Shown: in pieces, positions 1-8,100 of the stretch
Numbering within the stretch: position 1 is the stretch's first letter
How the letters are laid out: each line of letters begins with the position of its first letter
Assembly: GCA_045631205.1 (NCBI GenBank)
Contig: JAZQUI010000016.1
Location: 62,001-126,000, forward strand
DNA from: HGM04593 sp045631205
Lineage (GTDB): Bacteria > Bacteroidota > Bacteroidia > Bacteroidales > Bacteroidaceae
Reading direction: 5' to 3'
Length of the DNA stretch: 64,000 nucleotides
The notes under the pieces: generated by a model
The model's database searches: none
What the model was told of the DNA's origin: nothing
Seen by the model: the letters and a program-made list of their open reading frames with translations, nothing else
Program-made: the position numbers and the translations under genes

Positions 1-144
1 GAGATGTTCTCATCCATCCTGTCGGACAAGAAACGCAGAGGCAACGACATAACAGTTGTTCTTCCAAGAGCAATAGGTGATTGTGCTCTTGTGACAATGC
101 CTGTGGCTGAACTTAAAGATTTGTTGTGCAGAGTAACCGCTTGA
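1..144 (+). CDS. aroB: 3-dehydroquinate synthase, C-terminal end (partial)
   Basis: An open frame runs from the window edge to a TGA at 142-144 and gives the last 47 residues of a protein. It contains KKRRGNDITVVLPRAIGDC, which fits the C-terminal end of AroB (3-dehydroquinate synthase, second step of the shikimate pathway), where a DKK..GD.I..VLP..IG.C pattern is typical. The following aroA starts 3 bases later, so the two are almost certainly co-transcribed. The 5' part and the NAD/zinc-binding residues lie outside the window. The residue pattern reminds me more of Clostridia than of Bacteroides AroB. Confidence 0.85.
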   Translation, partial: EMFSSILSDKKRRGNDITVVLPRAIGDCALVTMPVAELKDLLCRVTA

Positions 145-147
145 TAT

Positions 148-1410
148 ATGGATAAGAAAAAGGTATACGGAACTTTACATGGTGTGGTAACACCGCCGCC
201 GTCGAAGTCGCAGGCTCATCGTCTGCTCATCTGCGCGGCGTTGGGCTCATCGCCATGTACCATAGCTTGCGATACCTTGAACGATGATATTGTGGCAACC
301 GTGCGTTGCTTGAATGCTTTGGGTGCCGATATAAAATATAACGACGGAGTATTTACAGTTGTTCCTGTGAAGTTGCAGAAGGGTGGTACGCTCGATTGTG
401 GAGAGAGTGGCTCCACTTTGCGTTTCCTTCTCTCGGTGGCTGCCGTGCTTGGTGCCGACGCAACCTTTGTAGGAGGTGGCAAGTTGCCTTCGCGTCCCAT
501 GGGTGCGCTTTGTGAGGCTCTTGAAGAGCATGGTATCTCGTTTACGAGACACGCAGCCGGTCTTGAACTCCCTTTGACTTGCAACGGCAAACTCTCGGGT
601 GGCCATTATACTTTGCCCGGTAATCTGTCGTCGCAATATCTCACAGGTCTGCTCTTTGCCCTTCCATTGACAGGAGAGGCCTGCAAGGTTGAGATAACCG
701 GCGGACTTACCAGTGCGTCATACATAGATATGACAATAGATGCATTGAACCGTTCCGGCATTAAAATAACCAAGCAGGGCGATACATACTTTGTGGAAAG
801 CGGTAGCAAATACTCTTTGCCCGGTAATGTCGTTGTCGAGGGCGACTGGTCGTCGGCAGCATTCTGGGTGGTTGCCGGTGTTATCGGCAGGTATCCCATA
901 ACCATAAAAGGTGTTGACGAGAACTCTTTGCAGGGCGACCGTCACATTGTCGATCACTTGCGCTCTATGGGTGCTTACATTGAATATACCGGCGAAGGAC
1001 TGGTGGCACATCCCTCACAGCTTTTCGGGGCCGAACTCGATTGCGCCGATACTCCCGACCTTGTTCCCGTGCTCTCTGTGGCTGCTGCTGTTGCGCAGGG
1101 TGAAACCACATTCTTGAATGTCGGTCGTCTGCGTTACAAGGAGAGCGACCGTTTGGCAGCTATGCAGGCGGTTCTTGCAGCCTTTGGCATAACATCGCTT
1201 GTGGGCGAGGATACCTTCAAAGTCATTGGCGGAGAACCTGTTGCAAAAAATGAGGTCGATAGTTTTGGCGACCACCGTATAGCAATGTCGGCAGCGGTAC
1301 TTTCTACAGTTGCAGCCGGTGTTACAACCATAAACGGTGCTTCTTGTGTTGCAAAATCGTACCCCCTGTTTTTTGAGGATTTTGCCGCCCTGGGCGGTGA
1401 TGTATTTTAA
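148..1410 (+). CDS. aroA: 3-phosphoshikimate 1-carboxyvinyltransferase (EPSP synthase)
   Basis: The 420-residue cytosolic enzyme transfers enolpyruvyl from PEP to shikimate-3-phosphate. Visible family signatures are the N-terminal PPSKSQAHR phosphate-binding segment, the GESGSTLRFLL segment that replaces the usual NAGTA.R loop, the LPSRPM segment, RLRYKESDRL, and FGDHRIAM near the C-terminus. Length is normal for the family. The ATG lies 3 bases after the aroB stop and pheA follows 62 bases downstream, so it belongs to an aromatic amino acid operon. The head (SKSQAHRLLICAALG) and the LNDDIVATVRCL segment are, from memory, typical of Clostridia; Bacteroides AroA reads differently there. Transfer is inferred, not tested. 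Confidence 0.95.
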   Translation: MDKKKVYGTLHGVVTPPPSKSQAHRLLICAALGSSPCTIACDTLNDDIVATVRCLNALGADIKYNDGVFTVVPVKLQKGGTLDCGESGSTLRFLLSVAAVLGADATFVGGGKLPSRPMGALCEALEEHGISFTRHAAGLELPLTCNGKLSGGHYTLPGNLSSQYLTGLLFALPLTGEACKVEITGGLTSASYIDMTIDALNRSGIKITKQGDTYFVESGSKYSLPGNVVVEGDWSSAAFWVVAGVIGRYPITIKGVDENSLQGDRHIVDHLRSMGAYIEYTGEGLVAHPSQLFGAELDCADTPDLVPVLSVAAAVAQGETTFLNVGRLRYKESDRLAAMQAVLAAFGITSLVGEDTFKVIGGEPVAKNEVDSFGDHRIAMSAAVLSTVAAGVTTINGASCVAKSYPLFFEDFAALGGDVF

Positions 1411-1472
1411 AAAATAGGGTTCGGTGAAAATTTAAATATTCTTCTAATTTACAAAATCAATATCTATATATT

Positions 1473-2615
1473 ATGGACTTGAAAAACTTACGTGACCAGA
1501 TAGATGAGATAGATTCACAGATGTGCGACCTTTTCGCAAAACGTATGCAGGTAGTGAGCGACGTTGCACGTTACAAGAAAGAAAACAATTTGCCGGTATA
1601 TCACCCTTCACGTGCCAGAGCTGTTCTGCACAATGTGTCAAAGCGCCTTGGCCCGCAGTTCGAGGGATATGGCCGCACACTTTATCGTACAATATTCGAC
1701 CTTAGCGAGTCAATGGAGACTCGTATGCTTGCCGAGGGTTCAGACTTCTACGACCACATAAAGGCTATTACTTCGGCTCCTCCCTGTCCCTTCCCCAAGC
1801 GCGCAACAGTGGCTTGTGCAGGTTGTGAAGGTTCTTATGCCCACCTTGCTTCGGAGCGTCTCTTCGACCTTCCCGAAATTATGTATATGAGTGGCTTTGA
1901 GGGTGTCTTCAAGGCTGTGAGCGGTGGTCTTTGTGAGTACGGTGTGTTGCCTATCGAGAACTCTCTTGCCGGTTCTGTAAATGCCATTTACGACCTTTTG
2001 TCTGAGTACAATGTGAGCATTGTGCGCAGTGTGCGTTTGAAAGTCGATCACGCGCTTTTGGCCATTCCCGGTGCAAAACTCTCCGATATCAAGGAGATTT
2101 ATTCTCACCAGCAGGCAATCAACCAATGCTCGGAGTTCCTTTCAACCCTTAAAGGTGTGCGTGTGATTGCAGTGGAGAATACAGCCGAAGCTGCTCGTAT
2201 GGTAGCACAGCAGGGCGACCGTACAAAGGCTTCTCTCTCTTCTTTGCTTTGTGGCGAGCTTTACCAGATGCAGGTTCTGAAATCTTCGGTGCAGAACCGC
2301 GACAACAACTACACACGTTTCATCTGCATTGCGAAAGAGCCCAAAATTTACTCGGGTGCCGACCGTACAAGTATTATGATAAACATACCCAACCGCCCCG
2401 GAACACTCTTCCGTATAATGTCGCGTTTCAATGCCACAGGTGTTAACCTTGTGAAACTCGAGAGCCGTCAGATTCCCGAGCGCGAGTTTGAGTATCGTTT
2501 CTACTTCGATATTGAAACATCGGTTTATAGCGAAGAGTTCCTCTCTCTTATGTGCGAACTTCACGAGTGTGGCGAGCAGTTCAAATACTTTGGTACATAC
2601 GCCGAAATAATATAA
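1473..2615 (+). CDS. pheA: Bifunctional chorismate mutase / prephenate dehydratase (P-protein)
   Basis: The 380-residue protein converts chorismate to prephenate and then to phenylpyruvate for phenylalanine synthesis. Residues 1-85 form an AroQ-type chorismate mutase helix domain (LRDQIDEIDSQMCDLFAKRM). Residues about 105-285 are the prephenate dehydratase domain, with GCEGSYAHLA, GVLPIENSLAGSV and the NYTRFICIA segment carrying the catalytic TRF motif. Residues about 300-380 are an ACT regulatory domain (NRPGTLFRIMSRF, then ESRQ in place of the common ESRP), implying feedback control by phenylalanine. aroQ follows after 6 bases. The fused architecture and wording resemble Clostridia more than the stand-alone dehydratase I expect in Bacteroides. 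Confidence 0.93.
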   Translation: MDLKNLRDQIDEIDSQMCDLFAKRMQVVSDVARYKKENNLPVYHPSRARAVLHNVSKRLGPQFEGYGRTLYRTIFDLSESMETRMLAEGSDFYDHIKAITSAPPCPFPKRATVACAGCEGSYAHLASERLFDLPEIMYMSGFEGVFKAVSGGLCEYGVLPIENSLAGSVNAIYDLLSEYNVSIVRSVRLKVDHALLAIPGAKLSDIKEIYSHQQAINQCSEFLSTLKGVRVIAVENTAEAARMVAQQGDRTKASLSSLLCGELYQMQVLKSSVQNRDNNYTRFICIAKEPKIYSGADRTSIMINIPNRPGTLFRIMSRFNATGVNLVKLESRQIPEREFEYRFYFDIETSVYSEEFLSLMCELHECGEQFKYFGTYAEII

Positions 2616-2621
2616 TCCGCT

Positions 2622-3050
2622 ATGAAGATTCTTGTAATAAACGGCCCTAATCTTAATCTTTTGGGTTTGAGAGAACCGGCTCTCTACGGTGCGCAGAATT
2701 TTGCCGCCTTGCAGAGTTTTATTCGCTCTTCGGCCGAGGAACTGGGTGTGGAAGTTGAACTTTTTCAGTCGAACCACGAGGGTGCTATTGTTGATGCAAT
2801 ACAGGCTGCCTATGGGGTGTACGATGCGATAATGATAAACCCCGCAGCTTACACGCATACCAGTGTTGCAATCCTTGATGCACTTAAAGCTGTGGCTCTT
2901 CCCACTGTTGAGGTACACCTTACCGACATCTCCACCCGCGAGGAGTTCCGCCGTTTCTCTTTTGTGTCGCTCTATGCGCAAAAGACAATCTGCGGAAAGG
3001 GCTTCGATGGTTATCGCGAAGGATTGGAGTTTCTTAAAGAGTTTGTGTGA
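2622..3050 (+). CDS. aroQ: Type II 3-dehydroquinate dehydratase
   Basis: This 142-residue protein has the size and sequence of the dodecameric type II dehydroquinase, which removes water from 3-dehydroquinate in the shikimate pathway. The N-terminus INGPNLNLLGLREPALYG carries the conserved Arg17 and catalytic Tyr22. QSNHEG, NPAAYTHTS and VEVHLTD contain the remaining active-site Asn and His residues. It is the last gene of the aro/phe operon, 6 bases after pheA and ahead of a strong terminator. The text (YTHTSVAILDALKAV, KTICGKGFDGY) is close to the clostridial form as I remember it. Confidence 0.95.
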   Translation: MKILVINGPNLNLLGLREPALYGAQNFAALQSFIRSSAEELGVEVELFQSNHEGAIVDAIQAAYGVYDAIMINPAAYTHTSVAILDALKAVALPTVEVHLTDISTREEFRRFSFVSLYAQKTICGKGFDGYREGLEFLKEFV

Positions 3051-3070
3051 TATTTTTGAATAATCTCCGT

Positions 3071-3111
3071 CGGCGGTGAGCAATGTTTTTGTTGCCCACC
3101 GCCGTTTTTTA
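3071..3111 (+). terminator. Rho-independent terminator of the aro operon
   Basis: A 13-bp stem with one mismatch (3071-3083 against 3092-3104, CGGCGGTG paired with CACCGCCG at the base) has an 8-base T-rich loop and is followed by six T residues. It sits 20 bases after the aroQ stop. Confidence 0.9.
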
Positions 3112-3152
3112 TTTTAAAAAGAGTATCTTCACGCATTGAAACTTTGATGATT

Positions 3153-4679
3153 ATGAAAATATTTCCCACATCGAGCATAAAACGTATAGATGCCTACACC
3201 ATTGAACACGAGCCAATCCCCTCGCTGATGCTTATGGAACGTGCTGCAGCCGAGCTTACAAAGGCAATAGTTGCAAGTTCGCACCAGGGCCGGTTTGCGG
3301 TGTTTGCGGGGCCGGGAAACAATGGTGGTGATGCGCTTGCCGTGGCGCGTATGCTTGCTGTGGCCGGTTATATTGTCGATGTGTGGTTGGTCGCACTCGG
3401 TGGTCGCCTGTCGCCTGACTGTGAGGCTAATCTACGCTCTTTGCAAGCGATGGAGGGTGGTGGTTTCGCACTCTCGCTTTCTATTGTTGAAAAGGAATTT
3501 CTCCCACCTTTGCTTGCTCCCGGTGCGGTTGTAATCGATGGCCTTTTCGGCAGCGGGCTCAGCAGGCCTGTTGATGGTCTTTTTGCCGAAGTTATTCACT
3601 GCATCAATGCTTGCGGGAACACCGTTTATGCAATTGATATACCATCGGGGCTTATGGGTGAGGACAATAGTGGGAATATCGATGCCAATATTGTTCGTGC
3701 TACAAAGACCTTTACTTTGCAATTCCCCAAGCTCTCAATGCTTTTTGCCGAAAATGAAAAGTTTGTTGGAGAGTTCGAGGTACTTGATATAAAGTTGAGC
3801 CGTGAGGCGATGGAATGCGAAAAAACGCCCTATTTCCTTACTGAAAGATGTGATGTTGTACCTCTGGTAAAAACACGCGGGAAACACGCTCATAAAGGAG
3901 ACTTTGGCAGAGCATTGCTTGTTGCCGGTAGTGAAGGAATGGCGGGGGCGTCGGTTCTTGCCGCACGTGCCGCGCTTCGTTCGGGTACAGGGCTGCTCAC
4001 TTTGTGTGTGCCTCGTTGTAACAACGAAATTCTACAACGTGCCGTACCCGAAGCAATGACCTTGCCCGACCAATGCTCTACACATATATCAACAGCACCT
4101 TCTTTTGAAAAATATACAGCGGTGGCAGTGGGCCCGGGATTGGGGCAGCACAGCGACACAGAAAGTGCGTTGCTTGCTCTCATTGATGCTTGTCGTGTGC
4201 CCATGGTTGTTGATGCCGATGCCTTGAACATTCTTTCGCGTCACAAAGAGTATTTTGCCCGCCTGCCACAAGGAAGTGTAATAACCCCTCACATTGGTGA
4301 ATTTCACCGCATAGTGGGTACTTGTGCCAATTCTTACGAACGATTACAGCGTGCAAGGGAACTTGCAATAGCTAATAATCTCTGCATTGTGCTTAAAGGG
4401 GCTTATACAGCGGTTGTGAGCCCCGGAGGTGATTGTTTCTTTAACACTACGGGTAACCCAGGTATGGCTACCGGGGGTAGCGGTGATACCCTTACGGGTG
4501 TTCTCCTTGCCCTTTTGGCACGTGGGTTGTCTGCTACCGATGCTGCTCGTTTGGGTGTTTACATTCACGGTGCTGCCGGCGATTTTGCTTGTAGTAGGGT
4601 GGGGGTGACTTCGCTCATCGCGAGTGATATTGTGGATGCTTTACCTGAGTGTTGGAAAGAGCTTGAGGTTAAAAATTGA
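3153..4679 (+). CDS. nnrDE: Bifunctional NAD(P)H-hydrate epimerase / ADP-dependent NAD(P)H-hydrate dehydratase
   Basis: This is the fused YjeF-type metabolite-repair enzyme that reconverts damaged, hydrated NAD(P)H. The N-terminal epimerase domain (about residues 1-210) has FAGPGNNGGDALAVAR and the active-site region IDGLFGSGLSRP. The C-terminal dehydratase/kinase-fold domain (about 225-505) has KGDFGRALLVAGS, VVDADALN, TPHIGEF and the nucleotide-binding NPGMATGGSGDTLTG. Length is normal for the fusion. I chose the ATG at 3153 (MKIFPTSSIKRIDAYT), which starts as family members do; an in-frame TTG at 3144 and an ATG at 3147 lie just upstream. It is a single gene after the aro terminator. Confidence 0.93.
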   Translation: MKIFPTSSIKRIDAYTIEHEPIPSLMLMERAAAELTKAIVASSHQGRFAVFAGPGNNGGDALAVARMLAVAGYIVDVWLVALGGRLSPDCEANLRSLQAMEGGGFALSLSIVEKEFLPPLLAPGAVVIDGLFGSGLSRPVDGLFAEVIHCINACGNTVYAIDIPSGLMGEDNSGNIDANIVRATKTFTLQFPKLSMLFAENEKFVGEFEVLDIKLSREAMECEKTPYFLTERCDVVPLVKTRGKHAHKGDFGRALLVAGSEGMAGASVLAARAALRSGTGLLTLCVPRCNNEILQRAVPEAMTLPDQCSTHISTAPSFEKYTAVAVGPGLGQHSDTESALLALIDACRVPMVVDADALNILSRHKEYFARLPQGSVITPHIGEFHRIVGTCANSYERLQRARELAIANNLCIVLKGAYTAVVSPGGDCFFNTTGNPGMATGGSGDTLTGVLLALLARGLSATDAARLGVYIHGAAGDFACSRVGVTSLIASDIVDALPECWKELEVKN

Positions 4680-4689
4680 TTTGTTTTAT

Positions 4690-4729
4690 AAGAAACAGCA
4701 CTTTATTCAACTATGTTTCTTTTTATTTA
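4690..4729 (+). terminator. Weak terminator after the NAD(P)HX repair gene
   Basis: An 8-bp stem AAGAAACA / TGTTTCTT (4690-4697 and 4714-4721) with a 16-base loop is followed by a TTTTATTT run. It is A/T-rich, so strength is uncertain, but it lies 10 bases past the stop codon. Confidence 0.5.
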
Positions 4730-4735
4730 ATAAAG

Positions 4736-4767
4736 TATCTTTGTTTAAATAAATTCATTTATCTTTG
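4736..4767 (+). promoter_or_regulatory. Tandem TATCTTTG promoter boxes for the BspA-like gene
   Basis: Two exact copies of the Bacteroidetes -7 element TATCTTTG lie at 4736-4743 and 4760-4767. The TTG of the first copy could serve as a shortened-spacing -33 element for the second. A start about 7 bases past the second box would give a 5' untranslated leader of roughly 420 bases ahead of the ATG at 5199. Confidence 0.6.
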
Positions 4768-4773
4768 CGTTTG

Positions 4774-5198
4774 CATATCGCTTGCAGAAGCCCACAATGT
4801 GGGTTATGTGGGAGGGTGCAAATTTTATTGAAAAGCGTTTACTGACGCTCTTTCTTGGCTTTTCGAAATCTGGTAAATTTCAATTGGAGTCAAGGATGAA
4901 GCAATGGTAGATGCCTTGAGGTGTGTTTATACATACCGATTACACTAAGGTTGTTGGTGTTATATACACCATTGACAACTATAGGTGTATTGGTTTGTTA
5001 TATACATACAGCGTGAGGCTTCTGCGTTGCTCGTTCTACTCTAATGGGCATGCCAGAGCCTCGAAAAGCGGAATGAGCAACAGGTACAGGTTCTCACGCT
5101 TTTTCGTTTATATAACAGCAAGAAATATTCAGCCGAATCAGGGAACTTATAGGCATAAGAAAAACTAAAAATATAATTTACTAAAAGTTCTACTGATT
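4774..5198 (+). ncRNA. Long structured 5' leader, possible cis-regulatory RNA
   Basis: This 425-base untranslated stretch is rich in inverted repeats. GAAAAGC (4830-4836) can pair with GCTTTTC (4858-4864), but its last bases also start AGCGT (4834-4838), which pairs with ACGCT (4845-4849), so the two helices are mutually exclusive. GAAAT/ATTTC (4865-4869 and 4877-4881) follows. The 3' part forms a nested hairpin: AGCGTGAG/CTCACGCT (5010-5017 and 5093-5100) around GTTGCTCGTTC/GAATGAGCAAC (5026-5036 and 5071-5081), directly followed by a T-run ending at 5104. That layout looks like a terminator 94 bases ahead of the start codon. No known riboswitch motif was recognised. A small open frame inside (4923-5168) shows no protein-like features. 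Confidence 0.45.
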
Positions 5199-8100
5199 AT
5201 GAAAAAACGAGTTTTATTGTTAATGACCGCCATATTGCTTTGTGTAAGCAATATTGTCGCAGCAACCCTTGAGGTGACTATCGGCGAATCAAAATGGAGA
5301 ACATTTTATATTCCTGTGAATGTTCAAATTCCGGAAGGTGTGGAAGCTTATGTGGTGGCATCTGTATCGGATGGTTATGTAAATTTAAATAAGATTGAAG
5401 GTGATGTTATTGCCGCGGCAACTCCCGTGTTGTTGAATGCTGCCGCCGGCATCTATGAGTTCGTGATTGCAGGGGTGGCTGCCGAGGTTGGTAATAATCT
5501 GCTTGTGGGAACATCCGCTAGCAATTATGTGACAATCTCCTCTGATTGCAACTACTACGTGTTTGATGAGGATAAATGCGCTTGGTTTCCCGCAGTTGAG
5601 GTTGATGGAATGGAGAACTGCTTTTTGGCAGAAGCCGGTAAAGCCTACCTTGAAGTGCCGGCTATAATGGCAGAGAGCAGCCCCTATTTGTTTATTGAAG
5701 GTGCAACAGCGACTCTCGCCTCGGGTATCTGTGGAGAAAATCTCACTTGGAAGCTGACTGCTGAGGGTGAGCTGATAATCGAGGGTACAGGCACGATGAC
5801 AAACTATGAAGAACATTCGGCTCCGTGGTTTGCTTATAAAGATGATATCTTGGCAGTGACCATAAAGTCGGGTGTAACTACGATTGGTAATTATGCAGTC
5901 GGTAATTGCAGCAAACTTACTACAGTGACCCTCCCCGAAGGTATAACTTCAATAGGAATACAAGCCTTCCAATATTGCGACAAACTCACTTCCTTAACTC
6001 TCCAGGCTGGATTGACAACAATTGGTTGGGGATCGTTTTATGGTTGTAATAATCTTACTGTAACACTCCCCGAAGGTCTGAAAGAAATAGGCAATTATGC
6101 TTTCTCTGATTGTAAACTTGGCTCCATAATTATGCCTGAGAGCTTGACAGAAATAGGAATGTATGCATTCCGTTCTTGCGATCTTACTTCCATAGTCTGC
6201 AAGGCTGTCACACCTCCGTCGATGCTTGCCGGTTTTGATGGAGACCCGTTCCTGGATGTAAATAAGAACATTCCAGTCTATGTTCCATATTCTTCATTAG
6301 AGGCATATAAGACGGCTGACTGCTGGACTGGGTTTACCAACATCCAACCTATGGGTATTTGTGGCGACAACCTTACTTGGCGACTGACACCGGAAAATGA
6401 ACTGATAGTTGAAGGCATAGGCGAGATAACCAGTACGCCGTGGAGTATTTACAGCGACCAGATATCAACTGTAACATTAGGAGAAGGTGTAGCGAATATT
6501 ACAGACTGGGCTTTCGGATATTATCCAAACCTTACTTCTGTTGCAATTCCTGCCAGTGTGACTACAATTGGAGGTTATGCTTTTATGAGCTGCAGTAGCC
6601 TTGCATCGGTCACCATTGCCGAAAACTCACAGATGGCATCTATTGGAGCCTCTGCTTTCAAGGAATGCAGCAACCTCACCTCATTCACACTCCCTGCCAG
6701 TGTTACTGCAATTGAAGGCGACGCGTTTTGGCGTACAGGCCTCACTTCGTTTATCATCCCCGAGAACTCGCAGTTGGCAACTATTGGCGACTGGGCATTC
6801 CACGAAAGTGCTGGTCTTGCCACTATCAGTTTCCCGGCAAGTTTGACAAGTATAGGGTATTTCGCATTTTACTCTTGCAACTTCACCAGCATCACTTGTA
6901 ATGCTGTCACACCACCTTCGGCAGGTAATGCTTTCCCCAGTACCGATGCGTCGGCTCTTATATATGTTCCGGCGGTAGCAGTTGATGCATATAAGGAGGC
7001 TGATGGTTGGAGTGCGTTCACAAACATTCAGCCAATAATCATTGATTCGGGAACTTGCGGCGATAATCTTACTTGGAAGTATCTTGATGGCGATGAGTTA
7101 GTTATTGAGGGTACAGGTGATATGTACAATTATTCTAATAATCCTGCAGCACCGTGGAGCAGTTATAGAGGCTCAATAAAGAGCGTGAATATAAAAGATG
7201 GTGTGACTAGCATTGGAAGTTGGGCTTTCGCTCAATGTTCGGCTCTTACTGATGTCTCCATATCAGAGAGTGTAATAACTATTGGCGGTGACGCATTCAG
7301 GGAGTGTAGTATATTGGAAGAAATTACTCTTCCAATAGGTTTGACTCAATTGGGAACAGGCGTATTCCTCTATTGTAATGCATTAAGAACTATCACTGTA
7401 CCCGAGGGAGTGACTATAATTGGAAGCGATACTTTTGAATTCTGCCCCAACCTTAATTCTATTACTTTTCCCAGTAGTCTGACGGAGATAGGTCCTTGGG
7501 CTTTAAAGGGAGCTTACAACCTTGCCTCTATCACTTGTAAAGCAACAACCCCACCATCGCTCGGAAGTAGTGTTTTCAGTGGTGTGAACAGCGATATTCC
7601 TGTTTATGTGCCTACAGCATCTGTTGAAACATATAAAACAGCCGATGGCTGGAGCTATTTTACAAATATCCAGCCAATAATAATTGCTTCGGGCACTTGT
7701 GGTGATAATCTCACTTGGAAATTGATTGATGGCGGTGAATTGGTTATCGAGGGTGCGGGTGCAATGAATAGTGGAGAATCTTGGAGTCAATACAAGGATG
7801 CTATCAAGAAGGTGACAATAATGGAAGGGGTAACTTCTATCTGTGATTGGGCATTTCATCAATTTCCCAACCTTGCCACCGTCACCGTTCCAGCGAGTGT
7901 AACTACGATAAGTAGAGCATTCGAGGGTTGTAGCAGTCTTTCATCTTTTACTATCGCTGAAGGTTCAAAACTGACTCATATAGGAGCGTATACATTTGCC
8001 ACTTGCACCAGTCTTGCATCTTTTACCATTCCTGAAGGAATGACTATACTTGATGGGTGGGTATTTGCTTCTTGTAATAGTCTCACATCTGTTGTATTCC

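Noticed and set aside
2142..3083. A 313-codon minus-strand frame opposite pheA and aroQ
   Set aside because: It lies antisense to two clear enzyme genes, has no protein-family features, and its Cys/His-rich composition is what codon-mirroring of the real genes produces.
4923..5168. An 81-codon frame inside the long leader before the LRR giant
   Set aside because: Its codons follow the stems of the RNA structure, there is no ribosome-binding context, and the composition is not protein-like. RNA function explains the region better, though translation was not excluded.
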